From Brachybacterium fresconis (GTDB lineage: Bacteria > Actinomycetota > Actinomycetes > Actinomycetales > Dermabacteraceae), in contig NZ_JAGIOC010000001.1 in NCBI RefSeq assembly GCF_017876515.1, positions 2,356,001-2,420,000 of the forward strand: a DNA stretch of 64,000 bases, read 5' to 3'. The notes below the pieces were generated by a model. The model saw only the letters and a list, made by a program, of their open reading frames with translations. It was not told the origin of the DNA and searched no databases. Below are positions 8,670 through 17,933 of the stretch, piece after piece. The translations under genes and the position numbers were made by a program. Within the stretch, counting starts at the first letter, position 1; every line of letters begins with the position of its first letter.

Positions 8670-10211
8670 TCACTCCCTCTCCATGGTCATGAGCTCCATG
8701 AGGCGCTCCTGCGTGGCGTCCTGCGAGGTCACCTCACCGGTGATCCGCCCCGCGGACAGTGTGTAGATGCGATCGGCCAGTCCCATCACCTCGGGCAGCT
8801 CCGAGGAGATGACGATGATGGCCTTGCCCGCCTCGGCGAGCTCGTTGATGATCGTGTAGATCTCGAACTTGGCGCCGACGTCGACGCCGCGGGTGGGCTC
8901 GTCGAGGATCAGCAGGTCCGGCTCGGTGAACAGCCACTTGCTGAGCACCACCTTCTGCTGATTGCCGCCGGAGAGCTTGCCGACCTGCGCCATGACGCTG
9001 GGCGCCTTGATGTTCAGCGAGGAGCGGAAGCGCTCGGCGACCGCGATCTCCTCGTTCTGATTGATCCAGCCCCCGCTGGTGACCTTCGTCAGCCCGGCCG
9101 CGGTGACGTTGGTGCGGATGTCCTGGATCAGGTTCAGCCCGAACTGCTTGCGGTCCTCGGAGACGTAGGCGATGCCGGCGGCGATGGCGTCGGCGACGGT
9201 GCGCAGCCGCACCGGGCGGCCGTGCACCGAGACGGAGCCGGAGATGTCCTGGCCGTAGGACTCGCCGAACACGCTCATGGCGAGCTCGGTGCGGCCGGCG
9301 CCCATCAGCCCGGCGATGCCGACCACCTCGCCGGCGCGGACGTTCAGCGCTGCCCCGTCGACGACGGTGCGGCCCGGTTGCGTGGGGTGACCGACGTGCC
9401 AGTCCTCGATCCGCAGGATCTCCTCCCCGATCTCGGCACGGCGCTCCGGGTAGAGGTTGTCGATGTCGCGTCCGACCATGCCCTTGATCAGACGTGGGAC
9501 GAGGCCGGAGCGCTCGCCCTCGGGCACGTGCATGTCGATGGTCTCGATGGTCGTGCCGTCGCGGATGACGGTCGTGGCATCGGCGACCGAGGCGATCTCC
9601 CCCAGCTTGTGGGAGATGATGATGCAGGTGACGCCCTCGTCGCGCAGGCCGCGGATGAGGCCCAGCAGGTGCTCGGAGTCGTCGTCGTTCAGCGCGGCGG
9701 TGGGCTCGTCGAGGATCAGCAGGCGCACGTTCTTCGAGAGCGCCTTGGCGATCTCGACGAGCTGTTGCTTGCCCACGCCCAACTGGCCGACGGGCGTCAC
9801 CGACTTCTCGGTCAGCCCCACGCGCTGAAGCAGCTCGGCGGCCCGGGCGTTGGTCTCGTGCCAGCTGATCACGCCGCCCCGGGACTGCTCGTTGCCGAGG
9901 AAGATGTTCTCGGCGATGGAGAGGTGGGGCACCAGGGCGAGCTCCTGGTGGATGATCACGATGCCTTCGGCCTCGGAGTCGTTGATGGTCGAGAAGCGGA
10001 CGGGGTGGCCGCGGAAACGGATCTCGCCCTCGTAGGAGCCGGCCGGCTCGACGCCGGAGAGCACCTTCATGAGCGTGGACTTGCCGGCGCCGTTCTCGCC
10101 GCAGATGGCATGGATCTCCCCGTCGTCGACCGTCAAGGACACGTCGTCGAGCGCGGTGACCCCGGGGAACCGCTTGGTGATGGAGCGCATCTCGAGGATG
10201 TGTTCGGTCAC
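8670..10211 (-). CDS. mmsA: Monosaccharide ABC transporter ATPase with two nucleotide-binding domains, MmsA/GguA type
   Basis: Energises the CUT2 importer, 513 residues with tandem ATPase halves. The first has Walker A GENGAGKST (about residues 37-45), a signature region VGKQQLVEIAKAL in which the usual LSGGQ is degenerate, and Walker B LLILDEPTAAL. The second has the atypical P-loop GLMGAGRTE, signature LSGGNQQKVVLSKW and LLILDEPTRGVDVG. This asymmetry is normal for the family. It starts at GTG 10211, with GAAGGAGG upstream, about 76 bases after the binding-protein gene. The EGIVIIHQELALVPHLSI segment is typical of sugar rather than branched-chain amino-acid importers. Confidence 0.94.
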   Translation of the reverse strand: MTEHILEMRSITKRFPGVTALDDVSLTVDDGEIHAICGENGAGKSTLMKVLSGVEPAGSYEGEIRFRGHPVRFSTINDSEAEGIVIIHQELALVPHLSIAENIFLGNEQSRGGVISWHETNARAAELLQRVGLTEKSVTPVGQLGVGKQQLVEIAKALSKNVRLLILDEPTAALNDDDSEHLLGLIRGLRDEGVTCIIISHKLGEIASVADATTVIRDGTTIETIDMHVPEGERSGLVPRLIKGMVGRDIDNLYPERRAEIGEEILRIEDWHVGHPTQPGRTVVDGAALNVRAGEVVGIAGLMGAGRTELAMSVFGESYGQDISGSVSVHGRPVRLRTVADAIAAGIAYVSEDRKQFGLNLIQDIRTNVTAAGLTKVTSGGWINQNEEIAVAERFRSSLNIKAPSVMAQVGKLSGGNQQKVVLSKWLFTEPDLLILDEPTRGVDVGAKFEIYTIINELAEAGKAIIVISSELPEVMGLADRIYTLSAGRITGEVTSQDATQERLMELMTMERE

Positions 10212-10287
10212 GGGACCCTCCTTCGGGCAGGGAGGCCCCGGCGCGCGCGGTCGCGCCGCCGGGACCTCGTCGGATACGGGATGCGGT

Positions 10288-11439
10288 TCAGAGCTGCCCG
10301 GACTCGACCTGCTCCTCGGTGTAGTACCCGGACTCGACGAGGATCTCCTCGTAGTTGCTCTCCAGGACCATCTGCACCGGGAGCAGGTACGACGGCACGA
10401 CCTTCACGCCGTTGTCGTAGGTCTCGGTGTCGTTGGCCTCGGGATCCTCGCCCTTCAGCATGGACTCACAGGCGACGATGGCCCGCTCGGCGAGTTCCCG
10501 GGTGTCCTTGAAGATCGTCGAGTGCTGGACGCCGTCGGCGATCAGCTTGATCGACGCGATCTCGGCATCCTGGCCGGTCACGATCGGCAGCCCCTCCTCG
10601 ATCGTCGGTCCGCGGCCCGTGTTCTGCAGGGCGTTGATGATGCCGCGCGAGAGCGGATCCGCCGGAGCCAGCACACCGGACAGCTCCTCGCCGCTGTTGT
10701 AGTAGGTGGTCAGCAGGGTCTCCATGCGCTTCTGCGCGGTCTCCTGCTCCCAGCGCTGGGTGGCGGCCTGCTCGATGTCGGTCTGCTTCGAGGGAACGAC
10801 GAGGGTGCCGTCGTCCAAGTACGGCTGGAGGGTGTCGATCGCGCCCTTCCAGAACAGGTGGGCGTTGTTGTCGTCCAGCGAGCCGGCGAACAGCTCCACG
10901 TTCAGCGGTCCCTCGGGGGCGTCGTCGGCCGGCTCGAACTCCTCGTCCAGCAGGCCGAGCCCGAACATCAGGGCGTTGGCCTGGCTCACACCCACCTTGT
11001 AGTTGTCGAAGGTGACGTAGAAGTCGACGTTCTCGCTGTCGGTGAGCAGCCGGTCGTAGGCGACCACCGGGATGCCCTGCGAGGCGGCGTTGTCCAGCTG
11101 CGCCGAGAGGGACGCCCCGTCGATCGAGGCGATCAGCAGGGCGGCCACGCCGCTGTTGATCATCTGGTCGATCTGCTGCTGCTGGGTGGGGATGTCGTCC
11201 TGGGCGTACTGCATGTCGACCTTGTAGCCCTTGTCCTCCAGACCCTTCTTGATGTTGGCGCCGTCGGCCACCCACCGCTCGTAGGTCTCGGTGGGCATCG
11301 CGACGCCGACGGTCTGGTCGCTGGGCGCGGCATCGGGGTCGGGCCCGCCCGATCCGGCTCCCTCGCCACCGCAGGCCGCCAGCCCCAGGGCAGCCGCAGC
11401 GACCGAGGTCCCGATCAGGAAGTTTCTCCGGTTGTGCAT
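10288..11439 (-). CDS. chvE: Monosaccharide-binding lipoprotein, ChvE type
   Basis: Periplasmic-binding-protein type 1 fold, 383 residues, secreted via a leader RRNFLIGTSVAAAALGLAAC with lipidated cysteine 23. The mature protein starts with a Gly/Ser/Pro linker and the VGVAMPTETYERWVADGANIK strand-helix, then VAALLIASIDGASL, IPVVAYDRLL and VTGQDAEIASIKLI, which resemble the ChvE/multiple-sugar-binding group. Start ATG 11439 has AAGGAG 5 bases upstream. It heads the importer operon. Its promoter contains the same operator as araB and araA, which is the main reason to propose L-arabinose among its ligands. ChvE-type proteins can also bind glucose, galactose and xylose. Confidence 0.93.
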   Translation of the reverse strand: MHNRRNFLIGTSVAAAALGLAACGGEGAGSGGPDPDAAPSDQTVGVAMPTETYERWVADGANIKKGLEDKGYKVDMQYAQDDIPTQQQQIDQMINSGVAALLIASIDGASLSAQLDNAASQGIPVVAYDRLLTDSENVDFYVTFDNYKVGVSQANALMFGLGLLDEEFEPADDAPEGPLNVELFAGSLDDNNAHLFWKGAIDTLQPYLDDGTLVVPSKQTDIEQAATQRWEQETAQKRMETLLTTYYNSGEELSGVLAPADPLSRGIINALQNTGRGPTIEEGLPIVTGQDAEIASIKLIADGVQHSTIFKDTRELAERAIVACESMLKGEDPEANDTETYDNGVKVVPSYLLPVQMVLESNYEEILVESGYYTEEQVESGQL

Positions 11440-11859
11440 GGTGTCTCCTTGTCGAAATCGCCATCCGCCGCCTGGCAGGAATGGTTCCGTCCTGCGCTGT
11501 GCACTGAACACAGACGCCGGGCAGCAGCTGCGCTGCCCGAGGTGCCGGTGATGCATCGGCGAGGCTGTCCGGGCCGGGGTGGATCCGTGCCCGGTGATCC
11601 GCACGCCGCCTGTGGCGTGAGGCACAGGGAATGATAACGTTCACATTGAGGCAGATGTCAACGGGAACGGCGCGCGTGCGGGTCACAACTCAGCAACACT
11701 TACTGATGGTCGGAATGGAAAGGACTCGCGACCTGCTGTAAAACGATTGCTCTGGTCACACCCGCACCCTGTCGCTCTCACCCGACACTCTGCCCAGTCC
11801 GTCCCCGCACTCCCCCGCACACCGCCGTTGCCTCGACCCCGCCCCCGGAAGGAGCAGGC
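11440..11859. other. Divergent intergenic region between importer and araR-like regulator
   Basis: 420 bases separating the leftward importer operon from the rightward regulator gene. The leftward promoter and operator are at 11632-11661. Between 11440 and 11620 I see only the 5' leader (about 190 bases) of the importer transcript with no obvious riboswitch. The rightward half (11700-11859) must hold the regulator promoter, but no convincing pair of boxes stands out. Confidence 0.55.
11632..11661 (-). promoter_or_regulatory. Importer promoter with AraR-type operator
   Basis: TTGACA on the minus strand (11661-11656) precedes TTATCA (11637-11632) with an 18-base spacer. The operator TGATAACGTTCACA (11632-11645 on the plus strand) covers the -10 region and differs from the perfect palindrome before araA only in two bases of its left half. 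A repressor bound here would block the polymerase, fitting release by arabinose. Confidence 0.65.
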
Positions 11860-12885
11860 ATGGACGCCACCCCCCGCCGTCCCTCCATGGCCGACGTCGC
11901 CGCGCGCGCCGAGGTCTCGTACCAGACGGTCTCCCGCGTGCTCAACGAACCGCAGGTCGTGCGGCCGGCGACCCGCGAGCGGGTGCTGGAGGCGATCTCC
12001 GCGCTCGGATACACCCGCAATCGTGCTGCTCGCGCCCTGAAGACCACCCGGTCCTCCCTGATCGGCATGCTCACCGACGGCTCCTCGCTGTTCGGGCCGG
12101 CGGAGACGACCACCGCGATCGAGGCCGCCGCCCGCGAGGCGGGCTACTCGGTGCTGCTGACCACGGTCGGCGCGCACGAGGACGGTGCGCGCGAGATCGG
12201 TTCGGAGCTGTTGGGCTCGGGGGCCGACGGGATCCTCGTGGTCGCGGCGCACGAGGGGATGGTCCCGGCGGTCGCCACCGCCGCCCGCTCCACCCCGGTC
12301 GTGGCGGTCTCGGCGCAGGCGCCGAAGGTCGACGGGGTCGAGGTGGTCGGGGTGGAGCAGCAGCTCGGCGCGCGCCTGGTGGTCGAGCATCTCGCGCGCA
12401 CGGGCGCCCGCTCGGCGGTCCATCTCTGCGGCCCGCAGGACTGGTTCGACGCCCGCGCGCGGCTGGACGGCTTCCAGCGGGCCGCGCAGGAGCTCGGTCT
12501 CGAGGCCTCGGTCATCGGACCGGGCGACTGGAACCCGCGCTCCGGCTACGAGCTGACCAGCTCCCTGATCGCCGAGGGCGCTCTGCCCGATGCGATCTTC
12601 GCGGCGAACGACATGATGGCGATCGGGGTGCTGCACGCGCTGCACCTGCGGGGGCTGCGGGTGCCCGAGGACGTCGCGGTGGTCGGCTTCGACAACACCG
12701 TCGGCGCCGAGTTCCTCATCCCCTCGCTGACCACGGTCTCCCAGCCCTTCGCCGAGCTGGGACGACTGGCTCTCGAGCGACTGCTGTGCCTGCTCGAGGG
12801 GCGCGAGGTGCCCGTGAACACGCCGCGCACACTGCCGCCGCGTCTGGTGGCGCGCCGCTCCACCCACCCCGAGCGCACGCACTGA
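11860..12885 (+). CDS. araR: LacI-family regulator, probable arabinose repressor
   Basis: 341 residues. An N-terminal LacI helix-turn-helix (MADVAARAEVSYQTVSRVLN, residues about 9-28) is followed by the hinge TRNRAARALKTTRSSLIG and an effector domain with DGILVVAAHEG, FAANDMMAIGVL and AVVGFDNT. GAAGGAG lies 5 bases before the ATG. It sits between the importer and araB, and near-identical operators occur before the importer, araB and araA, so it is the natural candidate to bind them. LacI-family arabinose regulators replace AraC in many actinobacteria. The name araR is by context, since no effector-specific residues can be read. Confidence 0.88.
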   Translation: MDATPRRPSMADVAARAEVSYQTVSRVLNEPQVVRPATRERVLEAISALGYTRNRAARALKTTRSSLIGMLTDGSSLFGPAETTTAIEAAAREAGYSVLLTTVGAHEDGAREIGSELLGSGADGILVVAAHEGMVPAVATAARSTPVVAVSAQAPKVDGVEVVGVEQQLGARLVVEHLARTGARSAVHLCGPQDWFDARARLDGFQRAAQELGLEASVIGPGDWNPRSGYELTSSLIAEGALPDAIFAANDMMAIGVLHALHLRGLRVPEDVAVVGFDNTVGAEFLIPSLTTVSQPFAELGRLALERLLCLLEGREVPVNTPRTLPPRLVARRSTHPERTH

Positions 12886-13021
12886 CCCGTCGGCCTCGCC
12901 CCTCACTCCCGGATGCCCGCCTCCGTCGGCTCCGCGGCGTACTGTCGGGCACCCGCTCCCAGCCGACGCCCCCGAGCCGACGCCCCCGTGCTGACGTCCG
13001 CCCTCGAGCCGCCGACCTCGA

Positions 13022-13058
13022 TGTGAACGTTGACATGACCTGCGTGGACTGGTCTCAT
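13022..13058 (+). promoter_or_regulatory. araB promoter with overlapping AraR-type operator
   Basis: Operator TGTGAACGTTGACA (13022-13035) contains the -35 box TTGACA (13030-13035). Seventeen bases later comes TCTCAT (13053-13058), a weak -10 box. Transcription would begin at or next to the ATG at 13065, implying a leaderless araB mRNA. The next ATG upstream (13035) overlaps the operator itself and is therefore unlikely to be transcribed. Confidence 0.6.
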
Positions 13059-13064
13059 GGCGTC

Positions 13065-14744
13065 ATGACGCACGCCGCCGTGTCCTCCGCAGACCATTCC
13101 TCCGTAGACTCCGCCGCCTTCCTGCGGGAGGGACGTGCCCACCTCGGGATCGAGCTGGGCTCGACCCGGATCAAGGCAGCCCTGGTCGATGACGGGGGCA
13201 CCGTGCTCGGCACGGGCTCGCACGCCTGGGAGAACGAGCTGGTCGAGGACAGCTGGACCTACTCGCTCGACGCGGCCTGGGACGGGATCCGCGACTGCTA
13301 CGCCGACCTGGTGCGGGACGTGCGCGAGCGCCACGAGGTCGAGCTGACGCAGCTGGCGAGCTTCGGCATCTCCGCGATGATGCACGGCTACCTCCCCCTC
13401 GACGCCGACGGCGAGCAGCTCGCCCCCTTCCGCACCTGGCGCAACACCTACACGGCCGACGCCGCCGCCCTGCTCAGCCGCACCTTCGCGCTGAACATCC
13501 CGCTGCGCTGGAGCATCTCGCACCTGGTCCACGCGATCCTCGGCGGCGAAGAGCACGTGGGGCGGATCGACACCCTGACCACCCTGGCCGGCTCCGTGCA
13601 CCAGCGCCTGACCGGGCGCCGGGTGCTGGGAGTCGGCGATGCCAGCGGCATGTTCCCCATCGCCGCCTCGGGGACGGACTACGACCCCGAACTGCTCGAG
13701 CGCTTCGCCGCCCTCGACGAGGTCGCAGGGCTCCCCTGGTCGCTGTCGCAGATCCTGCCCGAGGTGCTCACGGCCGGGCAGGGCGCCGGCTCCCTGACCG
13801 CCGAGGGCGCCGCCCTGCTCGACCCCACCGGCGCCCTGCAGCCCGGCGCCGTGGCCGCACCGCCGGAGGGAGACGCCGGCACCGGGATGGTCGCCACCCA
13901 GGCCGTGGACCCCCGCACCGGCAACGTGTCGGCCGGCACCAGCGCCTTCGCGATGGTGGTCCTGGAGGGCCGCCTGTCCGGGCCGCGCGAGGAGATCGAC
14001 CTGGTCACCACGCCGGCCGGGCATCCAGTGGCGATGATCCACACCAACAACTGCACCACGGACCTCGACGCGTGGCTGGGCCTGTTCTCCCGTTTCGCGG
14101 AGCTGATCGGCCATCCCGTCGGCGACGAGGAGCTCTACGGCGCCCTGTTCGGCGCGGGAGCCGCGGGCGAGGCCGACGCGGGTGGCGTGCTGTCCTACAA
14201 CTACGTCTCCGGCGAGCACCAGACGGGGGTGCCCTCCGGCCGCCCCCTGCTGGTGCGCGAGCAGGAGGCCCGCTTCACCCTCGAGAACTTCATGCGCTCC
14301 CAGCTCTACGGCGCCTTCGGAGCGCTCGCGGTGGGCATGGAGGCGCTGCTGAAGGACGAGGGCGTCCAGCTCGACGTCATGTACGCCCACGGCGGCATCT
14401 TCCGCACCCAGGGCGTCGCCCAGCAGGTGCTGGCCGACGCGCTGGCCACCCCCGTCGCCGTCGGCGAGTCCGCGGGCGAGGGCGGGGCCTGGGGCATGGC
14501 ACTGCTGGCAGCCTTCACCGCGCGGCAGCAGGCCGGATCGGACCGGAGCGCCGGGTCGCACCGGGACGACCGGGCGCCGGCCGCGGAGTCGCTCAGCGAC
14601 TTCCTCGCCCAGCAGATCTTCGCCTCCCAGGAGCTGGTCACGCTGCATCCCGAGGAGTCCGGCATGGCCGGGCACGCGACGTGGCTGGAGGGATACCGCA
14701 CGGGCCTGCAGGTCGAGCGCCTCGCCGGTGAGGTCCTGGATTGA
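13065..14744 (+). CDS. araB: L-ribulokinase-like FGGY carbohydrate kinase
   Basis: Phosphorylates L-ribulose to L-ribulose-5-phosphate in arabinose catabolism. 559 residues from ATG 13065. FGGY-fold marks are the N-terminal phosphate motif LGIELGSTRIKAALVDDGG, RTWRNTYTADAA, ISAMMHGYL, the central NVSAGTSAFAMVV motif and C-terminal YAHGGIFRTQGVAQQVLADAL with GEGGAWGMALLAA. It belongs to the atypical ribulokinase branch found beside araD and araA in Gram-positive bacteria, and similar proteins are sometimes annotated only as ATPase or carbohydrate kinase. A stretch near residues 487-507 is rich in Ser/Asp/Arg and looks like an insertion. The start was chosen from the promoter position rather than a ribosome-binding site, as none is present. 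araD follows after 59 bases. Confidence 0.88.
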   Translation: MTHAAVSSADHSSVDSAAFLREGRAHLGIELGSTRIKAALVDDGGTVLGTGSHAWENELVEDSWTYSLDAAWDGIRDCYADLVRDVRERHEVELTQLASFGISAMMHGYLPLDADGEQLAPFRTWRNTYTADAAALLSRTFALNIPLRWSISHLVHAILGGEEHVGRIDTLTTLAGSVHQRLTGRRVLGVGDASGMFPIAASGTDYDPELLERFAALDEVAGLPWSLSQILPEVLTAGQGAGSLTAEGAALLDPTGALQPGAVAAPPEGDAGTGMVATQAVDPRTGNVSAGTSAFAMVVLEGRLSGPREEIDLVTTPAGHPVAMIHTNNCTTDLDAWLGLFSRFAELIGHPVGDEELYGALFGAGAAGEADAGGVLSYNYVSGEHQTGVPSGRPLLVREQEARFTLENFMRSQLYGAFGALAVGMEALLKDEGVQLDVMYAHGGIFRTQGVAQQVLADALATPVAVGESAGEGGAWGMALLAAFTARQQAGSDRSAGSHRDDRAPAAESLSDFLAQQIFASQELVTLHPEESGMAGHATWLEGYRTGLQVERLAGEVLD

Positions 14745-14803
14745 TCTGAGGCCGGCCCACCCATCCCCGCCATCCGTGACCAGCACGATCCAGGAGTCGC
14801 CCC

Positions 14804-15535
14804 ATGACCATCGCCCTCGCCCAGCTGTCCGCCGAGGTGCAGGCGGCCGTGGCCGCCACCCGTGAGCGGGTCGCCGCCCTCCACGCCGAGCTGCCGCGCA
14901 ACCAGCTGGTGGTATGGACCGCCGGGAACGTCTCGGAGCGGGTGACGCTGCCGGAGGGCTCGGAGGTGCCCGGCCTGCTCGTCATCAAGCCCTCCGGGGT
15001 CTCCTACGACGAGCTGTCGGCCCAGAACATGGTGGTGTGCACGCTGGACGGGGCCAAGATCGTCGACGGGACCCCCGATTCCCTGGTCCCCTCTTCGGAC
15101 ACTGCCGCGCATGCCTATGTGTACGCGCACATGGCGGAGGTGGGCGGCGTGGTGCACACGCACTCGACCTACGCGACCGCCTGGGCCGCGCGGGGCGAGG
15201 AGATCCCCTGCGTGCTGACGATGATGGGCGATGAGTTCGGGGGACCGGTCCCCGTCGGCCCTTTCGCGATCATCGGGGATGATTCCATCGGCCGCGGCAT
15301 CGTCGAGACCCTGTCCGGCCACCGCAGCCCTGCCGTGCTGATGCAGAACCACGGCCCGTTCACCATCGGCACGGACGCCCGCGCCGCGGTGAAGGCCGCC
15401 GTGATGGTCGAGGAGGTCGCCCGTACGGTGCACGTCTCCCGCCAGCTCGGCGAACCGCTGCCGATCCCGCAGCAGTCGATCGACTCCCTGTACGACCGCT
15501 ACCAGAACGTCTACGGCCAGCGTTCGCACGGCTGA
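14804..15535 (+). CDS. araD: L-ribulose-5-phosphate 4-epimerase
   Basis: Converts L-ribulose-5-P to D-xylulose-5-P, the last step before the pentose phosphate pathway. 243 residues, class II aldolase/adducin fold. Visible marks are WTAGNVSERV, VIKPSGVSYDELS, SDTAAHAYVYAHMAEVGGVVHTHSTYATAWAA with metal-binding histidines in HTHS, and VLMQNHGPFTIG. These match AraD of enteric bacteria. It shares a transcript with araB. araA is not adjacent: the BCCT transporter gene intervenes. Confidence 0.95.
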   Translation: MTIALAQLSAEVQAAVAATRERVAALHAELPRNQLVVWTAGNVSERVTLPEGSEVPGLLVIKPSGVSYDELSAQNMVVCTLDGAKIVDGTPDSLVPSSDTAAHAYVYAHMAEVGGVVHTHSTYATAWAARGEEIPCVLTMMGDEFGGPVPVGPFAIIGDDSIGRGIVETLSGHRSPAVLMQNHGPFTIGTDARAAVKAAVMVEEVARTVHVSRQLGEPLPIPQQSIDSLYDRYQNVYGQRSHG

Positions 15536-15700
15536 GGCCGCTCGATCCCGGTCCCGTCGGACGCGATTCTCGGAGCGAGAACGGCCGGAGGCGCTGCGTG
15601 CCGGAGCTGCAGCGGGCGGCCGTGCGGCCGCCGAGCCGACTATCTGTGAGGTTGCCGACCGCGGAAATCCCATGACCTGCACTGTTGGCATTCTGATGAT

Positions 15701-15744
15701 GCTCAGATCCACCGCCCTGGTTGAAGATTCCCTGAGATCTGAGC
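15701..15744. repeat. Inverted repeat in front of the BCCT transporter gene
   Basis: GCTCAGATC (15701-15709) and its complement GATCTGAGC (15736-15744) lie 26 bases apart, ending 16 bases before the transporter start. A weak promoter pair (TTGAAG 15721-15726, CACAGT 15744-15749) overlaps the right arm, so the element is either an operator for a dimeric regulator or a leader hairpin. Confidence 0.4.
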
Positions 15745-15760
15745 ACAGTAGGGGTCGACT

Positions 15761-17749
15761 ATGACTTCGACAGGACGGAATGCGATGAGCACCACCGGAA
15801 CCCCCGAGACAGGTGAGGATGCCCCGGACACCCCGGGCACCGCCGCCTCGGGCACCTCCCCCACCCAGTGGCCGGAGAATCTCCCCGAGACCGTCCACCT
15901 TCCCCGCTCGGTGCAGATCGGCGACGACGACAGCGACGACGAGATCACCGAGAAGCTGCGCCGTCAGGGCGCGCGCATCGGCAAGGGCGTCATCGCCCCG
16001 GCGGTGTTCTGGCCCGCGCTGCTGATCATCCTCGCCGTCGCCCTGCTCGCGATCATCTTCCCCGAGACCTCATCCACCGTGATGTTCGGGATCCAGAACT
16101 GGATCGTGGCCGATCTGGGCTGGTTCTACATGCTGGCGATCGGCCTGTTCGTCGTCTTCTCCATCGCCCTGGCACTGTCACCGTACGGCCGCATCCGTCT
16201 GGGCCGTGACGAGGACAGGCCCGAATTCGGCCTGTTCTCCTGGTTCGCGATGTTGTTCGCAGCCGGCATGGGAGTCGGGCTGGTGTTCTACGGCGTCGCC
16301 GAGCCGCTCGGCTACACCACCAACAACGTCAAGCCCAGCTGGGACGGCGAAGGCGTCGAGCTCTCGGGACAGGCCATGGCGCAGACCTTCATGCACTGGG
16401 GCCTGCATCCCTGGGCCACGTATGCGGTCATCGGCCTGGCCGTCGCGTACGCCATCCACCGACGCGGTCGCCCCGTCTCCATCCGCTGGGCCCTCGAGCC
16501 GCTCTTCGGCGAGCGCGTCAAAGGCTGGGTCGGCGACGTCATCGACGTCCTGGCCATCTTCGGCACCGTGTTCGGCATCGCCACCTCGCTCGGCCTGGGC
16601 GCCCAGCAGATCGGCGCGGGCATGACCGCGATCGGTCTCATCGACGGGGCCAGCACCACGTTCCTCATGATCCTGATCACCGTGATCACCTTCCTGGCCA
16701 CGCTCTCCGTGATCAGCGGCGTGGGCGTCGGGATCAAGTGGCTCTCGAACGGCAATCTGACCCTGGCCGGCCTGCTGCTGGTCACCGCGCTCGTCTTCGG
16801 CCCGACGGTCTTCCTGCTGCAGAACTTCGTCGAGTCCCTCGGCGTCTATCTCTCGAACGTCTTCGAGATGACCCTGGACGTCGGCGCGTACACGCGCTCC
16901 GAGGAGGCGCAGTCCTGGTTCGCCGGAAACACCCTGTTCTACTGGGGCTGGTGGATCGCCTGGGCACCGTTCGTCGGCGTCTTCATCGCCCGCATCTCCA
17001 AGGGGCGCACGGTCCGCCAGTTCATCTCCGGTGTTCTCCTCGTCCCCTCCCTCGTGGGCATGATCTGGTTCGCCATCTGGGGCGGCAACGGTCTGTTCCG
17101 CCAGTGGTTCGGTGCGGGCGACCTCGGCGACATCACCGCCGAGGAGTCCATGTTCCGCATCTTCGAGGGCTTCCCGCTGACCGGGCTGCTGTCGGTCCTG
17201 GGCATCATCCTGGTAGCGATCTTCTTCATCACCTCCTCGGACTCCGGCTCGCTGGTGGTGGACATGCTCGCCTCCGGCGGTCACCCGAATCCGCCCATCT
17301 GGTCGCGCGTCGTGTGGGCGGTGCTCGAGGGCCTGCTCGCCGCCGCCCTGCTGGCCTCCGGCGGTCTGGAAGCCCTGCAGGCGGGTTCGCTGGTGACGGC
17401 GCTGCCCTTCAGCATCATCCTGCTGCTGATGTGCGTGTCGCTGGTCAAGGCACTGAGCCTCGACCAAGCGGTGCTGAACCAGTACGAGCAGATCCGACGC
17501 ATGGAGGCCGTGACCCGGCACATCGCCGGCGAGGTCAACGCCACACTCCCGAAGAACGAGGAATTCGGCGAGTACCTGGACACCCGCGTCGACGACCGGA
17601 TCGACTACCGGCTGGAGCGCACCCGCGGCGCCTTCGGGCGTCCCCGCTCGGAGAAGCCCTCGGAGCGCACGGCCGCCCGCCCCGCGGGCAGGCACGATCG
17701 CCGCGGACGCGGTCCGTCGGACACCGAATCGGACTCCGACGCCGACTGA
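15761..17749 (+). CDS. betT: BCCT-family glycine betaine/choline/carnitine transporter
   Basis: Sodium- or proton-coupled osmolyte uptake protein, 662 residues. A charged, Asp/Glu-rich N-terminal tail of about 70 residues precedes roughly 12 membrane helices. Family signatures are AAGMGVGLVFYGVAEPLGY and the Trp-rich segment LFYWGWWIAWAPFVGVFIAR followed by ISKGRTVRQF; ITSSDSGSLVVDML comes later. The C-terminal tail is long and Arg/Asp-rich, as in osmosensing BCCT proteins where the tail senses ionic strength. AGGGG precedes ATG 15761; an in-frame ATG at 15785 with AGGACGGA is an alternative. The gene splits the ara cluster and carries no AraR-type operator, so it is probably independently controlled. 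The symbol is a family-level guess. Confidence 0.92.
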   Translation: MTSTGRNAMSTTGTPETGEDAPDTPGTAASGTSPTQWPENLPETVHLPRSVQIGDDDSDDEITEKLRRQGARIGKGVIAPAVFWPALLIILAVALLAIIFPETSSTVMFGIQNWIVADLGWFYMLAIGLFVVFSIALALSPYGRIRLGRDEDRPEFGLFSWFAMLFAAGMGVGLVFYGVAEPLGYTTNNVKPSWDGEGVELSGQAMAQTFMHWGLHPWATYAVIGLAVAYAIHRRGRPVSIRWALEPLFGERVKGWVGDVIDVLAIFGTVFGIATSLGLGAQQIGAGMTAIGLIDGASTTFLMILITVITFLATLSVISGVGVGIKWLSNGNLTLAGLLLVTALVFGPTVFLLQNFVESLGVYLSNVFEMTLDVGAYTRSEEAQSWFAGNTLFYWGWWIAWAPFVGVFIARISKGRTVRQFISGVLLVPSLVGMIWFAIWGGNGLFRQWFGAGDLGDITAEESMFRIFEGFPLTGLLSVLGIILVAIFFITSSDSGSLVVDMLASGGHPNPPIWSRVVWAVLEGLLAAALLASGGLEALQAGSLVTALPFSIILLLMCVSLVKALSLDQAVLNQYEQIRRMEAVTRHIAGEVNATLPKNEEFGEYLDTRVDDRIDYRLERTRGAFGRPRSEKPSERTAARPAGRHDRRGRGPSDTESDSDAD

Positions 17750-17794
17750 TCCCACAGCACGGATCCGAGCCGGATCCCGGAGATGTCGCACGAT

Positions 17795-17832
17795 GACGAA
17801 GGAGGTCGCCCCTCGGGGCGGCCTCCTTCGTC
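17795..17832 (+). terminator. Rho-independent-like terminator after the BCCT gene
   Basis: Stem of about 16-18 pairs: GACGAAGGAGGTCGCC pairs with the complementary arm ending CCTCCTTCGTC, with one G-T wobble and a small loop. It lies 46 bases past the stop. No long T-run follows, which is usual in this GC range. Confidence 0.8.
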
Positions 17833-17933
17833 GTCGGCAGGACCGTCGGCCGCGGCATCCGGACCCGGATGACCGGCACGGGCGCCCGTCACGGATGCCA
17901 GGCATGAATGCACGGCACGGACGCCGGTCATCG

